Source: Opisthocomus hoazin (lineage: Eukaryota; Chordata; Aves; Opisthocomiformes; Opisthocomidae). Taken from it: a stretch of 64,000 bases of DNA. Positions 34,101 through 42,315 of the stretch are shown here, one piece after another. The position numbers were made by a program, and so were the translations under genes. Numbering within the stretch: position 1 is the first letter of the stretch; the number at the start of each line of letters is the position of its first letter. The DNA is taken from contig NC_134419.1 in the NCBI RefSeq assembly GCF_030867145.1, forward strand, positions 6,351,501 to 6,415,500, given 5' to 3'. The notes beneath the pieces were generated by a model that was not told the origin of the DNA, searched no databases, and worked only from the letters and a program-made list of their open reading frames with translations.

Positions 34101-36719
34101 AGCTTTTGCCTTTCCGGGGAGCGAGCGGCGTGGGCTGCTTGGTGTCGGGTTGGCATCTGGGGGGGGTTCCTGTATCCCCGCGTGGATCCGGACGCTGCGG
34201 GGCTCGGGGAGGTGGGGAGTGCTACGCGGCCGGGAATTGCCTCCCCTCGCTTCCCAGCCAGGAGTCGAATTATTTTTCACAGTTGAATTTCTGTGATTAA
34301 AAACTTTGCGGATCTTCATTAAATACAAATTAGCCAGAAAATGGTGGTACTTAGGGGGAATTTTAGGTGATAAAATACAAAAGAATGAGTTCAAGTGGCA
34401 TGAGTTTGTTTTAATTAAGAAATGAATTAATCACCCGACTTACTGGGCTTCACTGTTCCACAGATTCAACAAATTCAAGTGACAACATCTACACAATGAT
34501 TAATCCAGTACCGCCCGCAGGCAGTCGATCGAATGTAAGTCTGCTTTCTAATAATTTACATATCAGATACCATAACAAATCATAATTAACTTCATCAGTT
34601 GAGAGTAAAGCAGTTTAATTGATTTCAGCCATTTGTTACAAAACAGAAATATAAAACAAACCATCAAAAAGCGATTAACTCTTCGGCGACTTTGTTAATT
34701 TTTTATGGTCATTAAGAGGGTGGCGGTCCTGCGGCTCCGGCCGAGGTGGGGAGACGCTCTGTTTCCCGGGACTTAAATCTCTTTAAATACTCACGGGAGG
34801 GAGCCCTCTGCGCTGCCGTGGGGGTCTGGGGCTGCCTGCACCCATCCGGCCAAATTTTGGCGGTGAACCCAGCGGAGCCCCGAGATGTGCCCAGCAGCAT
34901 CAGGGGTGGATGCGTCCCGCTCTCATCCCGCTCCGGAGTGGTGGCTGCGGAAGGGATGGTCCCCAGGAGCCCCCGGGGCCGTGGCAGATGATTTCGGGGC
35001 TGATTTTGGTCTTGTCGCCTTTTTTCTTCCGCAGTTCCCGATGGGCCCCGGCTCCGACGGCCCGATGGGCGGCATGGGCGGCATGGAGCCCCATCACATG
35101 AACGGATCGTTAGGTGAGCGCCCGCGCCGCGGGCTGCGGCTCGGGGACGTCCTCCCCAGGGACGCTGGCAGAGCATCCCAGCGCCTGCTCCCGTCCCGGG
35201 GCCAGCCCCCAGTTTGGACCGGTGCTCGAAGCAGAGCGTTGTGCTGGAAGGGGGGGTCTGGGGCGGGGGGAGCAGGGCAGGGGGGCGCGGGGCCGTCGCT
35301 GCGTGCTCAGTAAGGCTGTTCTCCTTTTGTGTCCCCCGCCGCGCAGGGTCAGGAGACATAGATGGACTTCCAAAAGTAAGTGAGCCGCAGAGCGGGTGCG
35401 TGGGCCCCCCTTAGCCCAGTGCTGGGGTGCCGGTGTGGCCCCCACGGATGGGGACACGTTGGGGGGATGTGACCGGGGCAGGCAGGGCTGTGTCCTGCCC
35501 CCGTGGCGTTTCGGGGGGCGCAGGGACCTGCTCATCGCCTTCCCCCCATCTCCCGCAGAATTCTCCAAACAACATAAGTGGCATTAGCAATCCCCCGGGC
35601 ACTCCAAGAGACGACGGGGAGCTGGGAGGCAACTTTCTCCATTCCTTCCAAAATGACAATGTGAGTGAGTGCCTCTCTGGGGACGGGGGGACGGTCCCCG
35701 GGGTGTCCCGGCTTGGAGCTGGCTGCTCTCGGCGGTGGGTGGCTTTGGGCCTGGGCTGTGCCGAGTCTGAGCTGCTTCAGGGCAGAAAACGGGGGAGGAA
35801 GAAATAGGCTGGTGGGTGCCAGCTTGGGTCCTCAGTGGGATGGGGTGTCCCGAGGGAGGGGAGAAGATCCCGCGGGGTGGAGCAGAGAGGATCCCACAGG
35901 ATGGAAAGAGAGGATCCCACAGGATGGAGGGGAGAGGATCCAGCGGGATGGAGGGGAGAGGATCCCGCAGGATGGAGGGGAGAGGATCCCGTGGGATGAA
36001 GGGGGGAGGATCCCGCGGGATGGAGGGGAGAGGATCCTGCAGGATGGCAAGGAGAGGATCCTGCGGGATGGAGCAGAGAGGATCCTGCAGGATGGTGGGG
36101 AGAGGATCACGTGGGATGGAGGGGAGAGGATCCCACGAGATGGAGGGGAGAGAATACCGCGGGATGGAGGGGAGAGGATCCCACGGGATGGCGGGGAGAA
36201 GATCCTGCAGGATGGCGGGGAGAGGATCCCACGGGATGGTGGGGAGAAGATCCTGCAGGATGGCAGGGAGAGGATCCCACGGGATGGAGGGGAGAGGATC
36301 CCACGGGATGGAGGAGAGAGGATCCTGCAGGATGAAGAAGAGCCGGTGTGGATGCAGCCATGGCCTGGCCAAGTCGAGGCGCTGCGCCTGGCCGCAGACG
36401 TCCCTCCCCTTCTTCCCCTATTAGCGGCACATACACACATGCGTGTTAATTATTTGTTTTAAATTGCGTCTCACCCCATGCTGTTCTGCTGATTTTCTCC
36501 CCGGAAAGGCAAGTCACAGAGCAGATTATGCCCTGATGGATGCCAGTCTCCGGCATATCCTCTCCTCCCGATGCATTCGACCCCATTAGGTTGCTGTGTG
36601 GCTGTCATCAGCCTCCTTTCGCGTCCCCCTGCCGTGTCTGGGGGGCCTGGCCTGCCTGGTTTCTCACCCTGGCTCTGTCTCTCTTCCAGTATTCCCCCAG
36701 CATGACGATGAGTGTGTGA
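19019..36719 (+). CDS. SSBP3: SSBP3, single-stranded DNA-binding protein 3 (3' part of gene, 14 coding exons)
   Basis: Fourteen exons with GT-AG junctions and matching phases join into 891 nt: 296 codons plus stop. The product matches residues 93-388 of the 388-residue mammalian SSBP3. The part present is the Gly/Pro/Met-rich, low-complexity transactivation region and the family C-terminus ending SPSMTMSV. The sequence DIDGLPK with [18 protein letters not shown] fits SSBP3 rather than SSBP2 or SSBP4. The LUFS/LisH domain that binds LDB1 must be encoded upstream of the window. Known role: a nuclear co-regulator that stabilises LDB1 and LIM-homeodomain complexes (for example with LHX1 in head development). 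The chicken protein was first described as CSDP, binding a pyrimidine-rich collagen promoter element. MRPL37 follows tail-to-tail, as in human. No frameshift or missing exon was seen. The span includes introns; the CDS is the sum of the exon entries below. Confidence 0.97.
19109..26911 (+). other. SSBP3: SSBP3 intron, no gene seen
   Basis: 7.8 kb between two SSBP3 exons. Contains a CCTTG-type pentamer array (about 22950-23060), several homopolymer runs and an AT-rich island at about 25600-25880. Long open frames, including one of 344 codons on the minus strand at 22180-23214, lack splice or homology support. Confidence 0.85.
22950..23060 (+). repeat. CCTTG pentanucleotide array
   Basis: Degenerate tandem tgcct/tgcctt units with tcttg variants. 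Confidence 0.9.
26912..26992 (+). CDS. SSBP3: SSBP3 27-residue cassette-type exon
   Basis: 81 nt, phase 0 at both ends, acceptor cctcacag, donor gtaaag. It reads [18 protein letters not shown] and then SMMGPHSQ. Because it is symmetric, skipping keeps the frame; the known shorter 361-residue mammalian isoform differs by the same 27 residues, so alternative use here is likely but inferred. Confidence 0.96.
26993..27751 (+). other. SSBP3: SSBP3 intron between the two cassette-type exons
   Basis: 759 nt, unusually T-rich, with runs of T at about 27170-27195 and 27555-27597, and a GCATG pentamer at 27078-27082. No gene seen. Confidence 0.85.
27752..27811 (+). CDS. SSBP3: SSBP3 20-residue cassette-type exon
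   Basis: 60 nt, phase 0 at both ends, acceptor ccccgcag, donor gtactg. It reads [10 protein letters not shown] then [10 protein letters not shown]. The known 368-residue mammalian isoform is shorter by 20 residues, matching skipping of this exon. Confidence 0.96.
27812..30229 (+). other. SSBP3: SSBP3 intron with CR1 insertion
   Basis: 2.4 kb. A minus-strand CR1 fragment occupies about 28512-29075; the remainder shows nothing recognisable. Ends in a T-rich tract and acceptor ttttcacag. Confidence 0.85.
28512..29075 (-). mobile_element. CR1 LINE fragment, 5'-truncated, minus orientation
   Basis: Carries the CR1 3' UTR and the end of its reverse-transcriptase ORF. On the minus strand the frame reads [15 protein letters not shown] and later [20 protein letters not shown], the conserved C-terminal end of CR1 ORF2. 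The tail reads cacagaatctcagcatgc on the plus strand instead of a clean octamer repeat, so the end is somewhat decayed. Non-autonomous relic. Confidence 0.9.
30230..30296 (+). CDS. SSBP3: SSBP3 coding exon, residues 170-191 equivalent
   Basis: 67 nt, starts in phase 0 and leaves one base (G) for the next exon. Acceptor tttcacag, donor gtagac. It reads [12 protein letters not shown] then [10 protein letters not shown]. Confidence 0.95.
30404..30480 (+). CDS. SSBP3: SSBP3 coding exon, residues 192-217 equivalent
   Basis: 77 nt. It completes a Gly codon split with the previous exon, only 107 nt upstream. Acceptor ccccacag, donor gtaagc. Reads [17 protein letters not shown] then MGPMGPGPQ. Confidence 0.95.
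30481..33214 (+). other. SSBP3: SSBP3 intron, no gene seen
   Basis: 2.7 kb holding a polypyrimidine tract at 32150-32254. The segment 31060-31760 is GC-rich with open frames on both strands that do not resemble a known protein. Confidence 0.8.
32150..32254 (+). repeat. polypyrimidine tract, CT7-type
   Basis: About 100 nt almost entirely T with regularly spaced C, for example tttttttctttttttcc. Lies deep in an SSBP3 intron, not at an acceptor. Confidence 0.93.
33215..33279 (+). CDS. SSBP3: SSBP3 coding exon, residues 218-239 equivalent
   Basis: 65 nt, starts phase 0 and ends inside a Met codon (AT|G). Acceptor atcgttgcag, donor gtaagg. Reads [19 protein letters not shown] then IN. An apparent TAA just past the junction is intronic. 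Confidence 0.95.
33393..33441 (+). CDS. SSBP3: SSBP3 coding exon, residues 239-255 equivalent
   Basis: 49 nt. The first G completes the split Met codon, then [16 protein letters not shown]. Acceptor gaccccag, donor gtgagt. The intron before it is only 113 nt. Confidence 0.95.
33679..33714 (+). CDS. SSBP3: SSBP3 36-nt microexon ([12 protein letters not shown])
   Basis: 36 nt, phase 0 to 0, acceptor ctctgtag, donor gtgagt. Encodes a Ser-rich 12-residue segment that is intact in family members. Confidence 0.95.
33932..33986 (+). CDS. SSBP3: SSBP3 coding exon, residues 268-285 equivalent
   Basis: 55 nt, phase 0 in, one base over. Acceptor ctccgcag, donor gtacga. Reads [18 protein letters not shown]. 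Confidence 0.95.
33987..34463 (+). other. SSBP3: SSBP3 intron, GC-rich then AT-rich
   Basis: 477 nt. The first half is strongly GC-rich; from about 34261 it becomes AT-rich up to the acceptor. No gene seen. Confidence 0.8.
34464..34534 (+). CDS. SSBP3: SSBP3 coding exon, residues 286-309 equivalent
   Basis: 71 nt. Completes an Asp codon, then [19 protein letters not shown] and SRSN. Acceptor gttccacag, donor gtaagt. This exon sits inside an AT-rich island unlike the GC-rich DNA around it. Confidence 0.96.
34535..35034 (+). other. SSBP3: SSBP3 intron, AT-rich then GC-rich
   Basis: 500 nt. AT-rich until about 34717, then GC-rich to the acceptor at 35034. The mirror image of the preceding intron's composition, with the exon in the middle. 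No gene seen. Confidence 0.8.
35035..35113 (+). CDS. SSBP3: SSBP3 coding exon, residues 310-335 equivalent
   Basis: 79 nt, phase 0 in, one base over. Acceptor cttccgcag, donor gtgagc. Reads [17 protein letters not shown] then EPHHMNGSL, a Gly/Met-rich segment. Confidence 0.95.
35347..35375 (+). CDS. SSBP3: SSBP3 29-nt microexon ([10 protein letters not shown])
   Basis: 29 nt. Completes a Gly codon and reads SGDIDGLPK. Acceptor cgcgcag, donor gtaagt. The DIDGLPK text is diagnostic for SSBP3 among its paralogs. Confidence 0.95.
35559..35660 (+). CDS. SSBP3: SSBP3 coding exon, residues 346-379 equivalent
   Basis: 102 nt, phase 0 to 0, acceptor tcccgcag, donor gtgagt. Reads [16 protein letters not shown], then [18 protein letters not shown], an acidic segment near the C-terminus. 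Confidence 0.96.
35661..36689 (+). other. SSBP3: last SSBP3 intron, half made of a minisatellite
   Basis: 1029 nt; a 24-bp tandem repeat fills about 35856-36337. No gene seen. Confidence 0.85.
35856..36337 (+). repeat. 24-bp minisatellite, about 20 copies
   Basis: Unit approximates ggatcccacgggatggaggg plus gaga, with variants catgcag/ctgcagg. Lies in the last SSBP3 intron and leaves octapeptide-repeat open frames on both strands that are not genes. Confidence 0.94.
36690..36719 (+). CDS. SSBP3: SSBP3 terminal coding exon (YSPSMTMSV, stop)
   Basis: Acceptor ctcttccag, then nine codons YSPSMTMSV and TGA at 36717-36719. This ending is the SSBP family C-terminus. Confidence 0.96.
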   Translation, partial: YSPSMTMSV

Positions 36720-37048
36720 TTTCCCTCCCCCTCCTCCTCTCCAGGATCAAGAGAGTCAGCTGCCGTACGGAGGATCTCAACAAATTATGCAAGAAGAAGA
36801 AGAAGAAGAAGCTAGGTGTATGGGCAGGGAGACGCGTGGCGGGGGCCAAAACCCCAGGTTTAGTTTCATGCAATAAAAAGGCTGAACTTTTTATTCCATA
36901 AAACATGAAGGACAAAACTTAAAATATTTCAAGACATGACAAGACCCTTCTTTGTGCGGAAGGGTTTATATATGTACATGACACTTCTTTTTGGAAACAA
37001 ACGGAAGCCTCTAGCACCCAACTCCGATCTCTTTGCTTTGTTCTTTTA

Positions 37049-37054
37049 AATAAA
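37049..37054 (+). terminator. SSBP3: candidate poly(A) signal AATAAA (proximal, SSBP3)
   Basis: AATAAA 330 nt past the SSBP3 stop, followed by T/G-rich sequence (ttgtatgtttgtg) within 30 nt that could act as the downstream element. Confidence 0.5.
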
Positions 37055-37197
37055 GACAGAAACCGAACCTGTTGTATGTTTGTGCCGTGCGACACCAGGA
37101 AGCTAGTCTAGATATGAAATCTCATGTTGTCTCTGTTGTAGTCATTTTTTTAAATAAACTGGACAGTTTACAATGGTGGTTTTCGTTCAGAAGGCCT

Positions 37198-37227
37198 GGT
37201 TTGTTTTGTTTTGTTTTGTTTTGTTTT
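37198..37227 (+). repeat. TTTTG pentamer run in SSBP3 3' UTR
   Basis: Five to six copies of ttttg, followed by a T run and a C run. Confidence 0.9.
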
Positions 37228-37808
37228 GGGTTTTTTTTTTTTCCCCCTTCTATTTTTGGGGTGGGTTTTTTTTGGTTCGTTTGCAGCACAACGCTTCCTC
37301 CTCCAGTTAACAGGATCTGCTTTGGGGAAGAGACTCCGCCACCTCGTTACAAACTTGTTAACGCAGGTGACCCCCTCCAGGATCACATCCTCGAATGAAT
37401 GGTGATCTTGCTCTCTGTGGCTGTGGCATGCACTGTGTTAGTCTGTCCCCCCCTCTCCGAGTACAAGAAGGAATCTCCTGTCCCTCCCTTCCCCAGAGTC
37501 CTTCAGCTGGTTCACTGCAAAAATGGATTTTTTAAAATTTTTTTTGTTTTTTAAATCCATCGAAAGAAAGGGTTAATCTGACCTGGGACTTTGAAACCGT
37601 GATCTCCAGCTAAGTTTGGGGGTTTTCGGGGGTTTTATTTGCTTTGGGGATATTGGGGGAGGGGAGGTGAATTGTCTTTTCTTTCGAGATGTGCTCTTGT
37701 CAGGGTTTCACTTATCTATGGTTTGGAACTGGATGGAGATATTTTTTAAGGAATTCTTGTTGTTAAAATGTAACCTTGCTATTCTGTAGGCTCGCTCTGT
37801 AATAAGAA

Positions 37809-37814
37809 AATAAA
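37809..37814 (+). terminator. SSBP3: candidate poly(A) signal AATAAA (middle, SSBP3)
   Basis: AATAAA about 1.1 kb past the stop, inside an A-rich stretch. No strong G/T-rich element follows closely. Confidence 0.4.
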
Positions 37815-38138
37815 AATTAATGGCAAGCATCGAAGGCCCTTCCTTCTGGCGGGAGAGGAAGGGACGAGCCGAGGCGGCGGGTTGGGATCTCTGTACATGA
37901 CACTACCCTGTAGTTTGGTCTTTGTTTTTCTCCAAGCTCCCATTTCTGCTCCATGTATATCATATTCTGTAAAATATTCTCTCCCTTGGATTTGATCTTT
38001 GTGCGGATTATTGAAAGCATTGTATCTTGTTTCAGTGTTTTTTCTTACCTTGTAGTCTGGTTCGAAAATGACCGAGAGGGGAAAAAAAATAATTATTATA
38101 CATTGTAGTTTGTGTACGATATTTGTTGATAATGTTTT

Positions 38139-38144
38139 ATTAAA
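38139..38144 (+). terminator. SSBP3: candidate poly(A) signal ATTAAA (distal, SSBP3)
   Basis: ATTAAA about 1.4 kb past the stop, followed by gggatgtcttttttcc, a T-rich downstream stretch. It is a plausible major 3' end. Confidence 0.5.
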
Positions 38145-38678
38145 GGGATGTCTTTTTTCCGCACCCCTTCATTGAAATGTTTTTGGGGAACATTTGGCTT
38201 GTTTTTATTACTCTGACTGCAAAGACATGAGATGGCAAACTTTTTTTTTAGTAATACTTTTTTTTTTTTTTAACGTTTGCCTTCTTTTTCCTAGGCATTT
38301 TAATTGTGCTTTACCTGTAGAAAGTCGCTGGGGAGGGAGGGGTGGGTGGGACAGGGGGGGTCTGAGGGTGTCAGAGTTACAGTCAGGTGAATATTTTCCA
38401 AGGAATGCAGAGAAATAACCGAACGCGGATTTGGCGCATCGCAGACATACCCGGGGGCTCCCCACGGGGGTCAACTTTTTTCCTTTTCCACTTTCCATCT
38501 TGGGGTTCAGGTTCCCCCCCACCCCCCCTTTTTTTTTTTTTTTTGTTCTGACGTGAGAAAATGAAAGGACCGGTTTTAATGTATTTTAAAATGAATAGCT
38601 AAATTATTGTCTTCATTGGTATGGGACGGTTTTTTGAATGAAACGGTTCTCCCCCCTTGTCCCCCCCCCCCATGCTGT

Positions 38679-38684
38679 AATAAA
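38679..38684 (+). terminator. SSBP3: candidate poly(A) signal AATAAA (most distal, SSBP3)
   Basis: AATAAA in ctgtaataaataccaac, followed after about 25 nt by T/G-rich sequence (tttgatttcggtgctctgcagtttgtt contains several GT/T runs). It would give a 3' UTR of about 2 kb. Confidence 0.45.
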
Positions 38685-39338
38685 TACCAACATAAACATT
38701 TGATTTCGGTGCTCTGCAGTTTGTTCCTGGTGTTTGCTGCCAGATCCGGGGCGGGGGGGGGGGATTTTTTTCCGACCCTTCTTTATCGAGGCCCAGGCCC
38801 CAGGTCCGGGACGCGGGAGCGGAGGTACTGCAGAGCTGGGGGGTGGCCGGCGTTGGGGGTCTGGCTGAGGCTGGGAGGGTGAACGGGGTCCAGGACCCAG
38901 GGGGGCTGGGAGAGGTTTGGCTTAACAATGCTCGCTGGGTTTGTGAGGTTTTTTTTTTTTCCCACGTTTTGAAAATTCAGCTTTTAGCCTAAGAAAAATG
39001 GGCGTTCTCGCCCGCAGCAGGCTGAGGATGCGCTGTGCCAGACCCCCGCCCTCCCCACACCCAGCGTGCCTGGCTGCAGGTAGAGGGGGGGGGTTCTAGG
39101 GTTAAAAAAGGAGGGATTTTATTTTTTTTATACATTCTGTCCCCCCAGGGTTTCCCTGTTAGAGGCCGGAGGCGCTGGGATGCCGTGGCGATGGAGGATG
39201 GCATCCCCTGCTGCAGGTCACAGAGCAGGGATGCGCTGGCAGAGGAGCTGGGTCCTGCTGCCTCCGGTTGCCCGAGTGCTGCCCCACTGCGAGGGGAGGA
39301 AGGGAGGGAAGGCATGCATGTGTCACCTTCAAAAATAC

Positions 39339-39341
<3 letters not shown>

Positions 39342-39377
<36 letters not shown>
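39342..39377 (+). repeat. (AT)n(AC)n dinucleotide microsatellite
   Basis: About 13 AT units followed by about 4-5 AC units, immediately upstream of the CR1 at 39405. Confidence 0.93.
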
Positions 39378-39404
39378 TGCAGGCTTGCAATGGGGTCTGC
39401 TGAC

Positions 39405-40269
39405 CCCCCCCCCATACGCTGGAGGGAAGGGATGCCATCCAGAGGGACCTCGACAGGCTGGAGAGGTGGGCCTGCCTGAACCGCATGAAGTTCACCAAGG
39501 CCAAGTGCAAGGTCCTGCACGTGGGTCGGGGTAATCCCAAACACAAGTACAGGCTGGGTGGAGAGTGGCTCGAGAGCAGCCCCCAGGAGAAGGACTTGGG
39601 GGTACTGGTGGTGAAAAGCTCAACATGAGCCAGCAATGTGCGCTTGCAGCCCAGAAAGCCAACCGTACCCTGGGCTGCATCAAGAGCAGCATGGCCAGCA
39701 GGGTGAGGGAGGGGATTCTGCCCCTTTACTCTGCTCTCGTCAGACCCCACCTGGAGTCCTGTGTCCAGCTCTGGAGCCCCCAACACAAGAAGGACGTGGG
39801 TGTGTTGGAGCTATTCCAGAGGAGGGCCACGAAGATGATCCGAGGGCTGGAGCACCTCTCCTACGAGGACAGGCTGAGGGAGTTGGGGCTGTTCAGCCTG
39901 GAAAAGAGAAGGCTCCGGGGTGACCTTAGAGCAGCCTTCCAGTACCTGAAGGGTCCTACAGGAAGGATGGAGAGAGACTTTTCACAAGGATGTGTAGTGA
40001 TCGGACAAGGGGGAATGGCTGTAAACTAAAAGAGGGCAGATTTAGATTAGATATTGGGAATAAATTCTTCACCATGAGGGTGGTGAGGCCCTGGCCCAGG
40101 TTGCCCAGAGAAGCTGTGGCTGCCCCCTCCCTGGCAGTGTTCAAGGCCAGGCTGGATGGAGCTCTGGGCAGCCTGGGCTGGTGGAAGATGTGCCTGCTCA
40201 TGGCAGGGGGATTGGAACCAGATGATCTTTAAGGTCCCTTCCAACCCAAACCATTCTATGATTCTATGA
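39405..40269 (+). mobile_element. CR1 LINE fragment, 5'-truncated, plus orientation
   Basis: About 865 bp. The reading frame at 39625-39930 includes [15 protein letters not shown] and [20 protein letters not shown], the C-terminus of CR1 ORF2. It ends in a clean attctatgattctatga tail, the CR1 3' signature. It lies between SSBP3 and MRPL37. The upstream part is shifted in frame, so it is a dead copy. Confidence 0.93.
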
Positions 40270-42147
40270 CTTCTCCTCGGGCAGGGGCTGGCTGCGGTGC
40301 AGGGTGGATTGCAGGATCCACCTCAGCTCCAGGCTCTGAAGTAGCTGCTGGAGATGGAGAAACCCGGGCGAGGCTGACCCAGCTCCCCAAGGGGCAGCGT
40401 CAGAGGCCGCTGAAGCACTTGGGGAGAGACTGGGGCTTTTTAGGTCTTCAGAGGGGTGGCTGCAAGCAGCGGGTGCCTGACATGCTCCTGGGAGTTGCTG
40501 TCCGAGACTTGTTCTCTGCCTTTGACTAGTTCAGGAGAGATACAGCTGGCTGCCATCGCGGAGCTCCTCTCCCTCTTTGAGGGACCGTTCAAGGGTGGGA
40601 TGCGGGCTTGGGGTGCTGCGAGCCATCCTGGAGCTCTGCCGGTCCTGCGCCACGTCACGGCTGCAATTCCGGGAGCAAGAGCCGCGTGGTCACGGACGCT
40701 CATGGAGCAGAAGGGCGAGGGGACGACGCGTTGGATGTCTGCTGGGTTTGGGGAACCTCCCAGAAAAATCAGCCTGCCCGCAGAGCCCATTAACATGTAA
40801 TTAACGGCGGGGCATGGAGCGGTGCAAACACCTCTGCCTCCAGGTGAACGCCGCAGATGTCCTCGCGCAGGGCCTGCGGCCGTGCCCCCACGCTGGTTTT
40901 TGGTCCAGGCAATCACGTCCCTCCGTGCTGTTCACCATTTGGAAACGTGACCTCCGAGGGTAATCAGCTGATGTCGATGAGGACCTCCGGCCCCCCGGCT
41001 CCTGCCCACGCTGCCCGGCCAGGCACCGCTCAGCTGGCCGGAGCAACGCGCAGCGCTTCTGCCTGTCGTGTTGTCATTGCGGGGCACAGAGAAACCCTTC
41101 CCGTTGGGTCTTAACGGGCTACGGGCTAATTGTACAAACGCCGCCACGAGAAACTGCCAAGTTCCCTCCTCGAAACGTCTCCGGAGCCCAGCCGGAGGGA
41201 TAATCGTCTCCCCCATCGGCTTTCCTTAAATTAAATGCGGGAGGAGGATCTGAACAATGAGGGCTCCGGCGTGTTCTTGCTGGCACAGCCAGTGCCGCCC
41301 GCGGAGTCAGGTCTCGAGGGGAAGGTGGCTCGGGGGAGCCCAGACGGCACAGCTCGCACCGTCGCCAGCGCGGGCCGGGGGCTGCAGAGCTCTCCTGCGG
41401 GCAGCCAGCCACCGCCGGGTCTTCGTCTCGGGCTCCAGCCCCCCGTTCTCACGTGTTCTGCTTCCCCGGCTGCCATTCATGAAAAGTTAATGCCTGGCCC
41501 TGGGTCCGTGCGGAGGTAATGCCATTCATCTGCTGACGAGCATTTATAATTTATTGATGCCAACTCGGATGTGCCTCTGTGTCCTGCTCTCGGGCCCACC
41601 TCCTTCCGCTGGGCCAGTCCCAGCCGGCCATACCGGAGGAACGAGCGAGTGAACTGAACCACGCGCAGCGAGCTCGGGAAGAGCAGCGGGACACCACGCG
41701 CGCGTGCCCGGCTGTCCGTGGCGGGGGGCTGCTCTGCAGAGCTTCACAGACCCCACACCTCCACCACGCCTGAGCACTCATCCCAGGAGACGAGCTGGGA
41801 GCCCCACTCTGCCCGCCGTGAGTGCCCCTCCGGGACCTCAGAGGAGCTCACCCTGCACAAGGACAAGCTCCTTCTTCCAGCAACACGCGAGCATGGCTTC
41901 CCCATCACCACAGGCGAGACCAGCCGCGCCCTGAGGAAACCACGGACGTGGTCTGGGCTTGTGCATGGTCCCCTCATCTCGAGCGGCATCTGACGACTCT
42001 TGTAACCTGCTGAAGCTTCATCGCCCTGCTGACTGTGCCATGTCTTGTTGCCCTTTTTCAAAATGGCCTGTTCTGCCCTCATCCATCCCACCCTGTGCTT
42101 GTGCTTTGTCTTAGTTTCACTTAGTTTCTCCTCTTCTACTGCCTGTC

Positions 42148-42315
42148 CTAATCATAGGATCATTAAGGTTGGAAAAGACCTCTCAGATCATCAGGTCCAA
42201 CCGTCACCCCAACACCGCCACGCCTGCTAAACCACTTCCCGAAGTGCCCCATCCACACATTTTTTGAACCCCTCCAGGGACGGGGACTCCACCGCTGCCC
42301 TGGGCAGCCTGGTCC
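42148..42315 (-). mobile_element. CR1 LINE 3' fragment, a different subfamily
   Basis: Minus-oriented 3' fragment: ataggatcattaaggttgg at the tail end, then gacctctcagatcatcaggt and gggactccaccgctgccctg. This layout fits a CR1-Y-like subfamily, distinct from the other three copies. The subfamily name is from memory of consensus shape and is tentative. Confidence 0.8.

Larger units (their letters stand above)
36720..38700 (+). other. SSBP3: SSBP3 3' untranslated region (end uncertain)
   Basis: Noncoding sequence after the stop. It holds a GAA-rich run (about 36790-36811), a TTTTG pentamer run (about 37198-37227), and long T/A-rich stretches typical of avian 3' UTRs. Candidate poly(A) signals occur at 37049 (AATAAA), 37809 (AATAAA), 38139 (ATTAAA) and 38679 (AATAAA), so the true 3' end, or set of alternative ends, is not fixed by sequence alone. 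Confidence 0.7.

Noticed and set aside
35584-36462. Open frames up to 265 codons on both strands in the last SSBP3 intron
   Set aside because: Generated by the 24-bp minisatellite; octapeptide repeats in all frames.
36720-36901. Possible alternative SSBP3 C-terminal exon after acceptor-like ctcctctccag (36743)
   Set aside because: It would discard the conserved SPSMTMSV ending; no support for it beyond a weak acceptor in the 3' UTR.
39565-40029. Open frame resembling a reverse-transcriptase C-terminus
   Set aside because: Not a host gene: it is the ORF2 end of a truncated CR1 element.
41230-42100. Clustered open frames on both strands between SSBP3 and MRPL37
   Set aside because: No similarity to known proteins and no gene is expected here from human synteny; treated as chance frames in GC-rich DNA.
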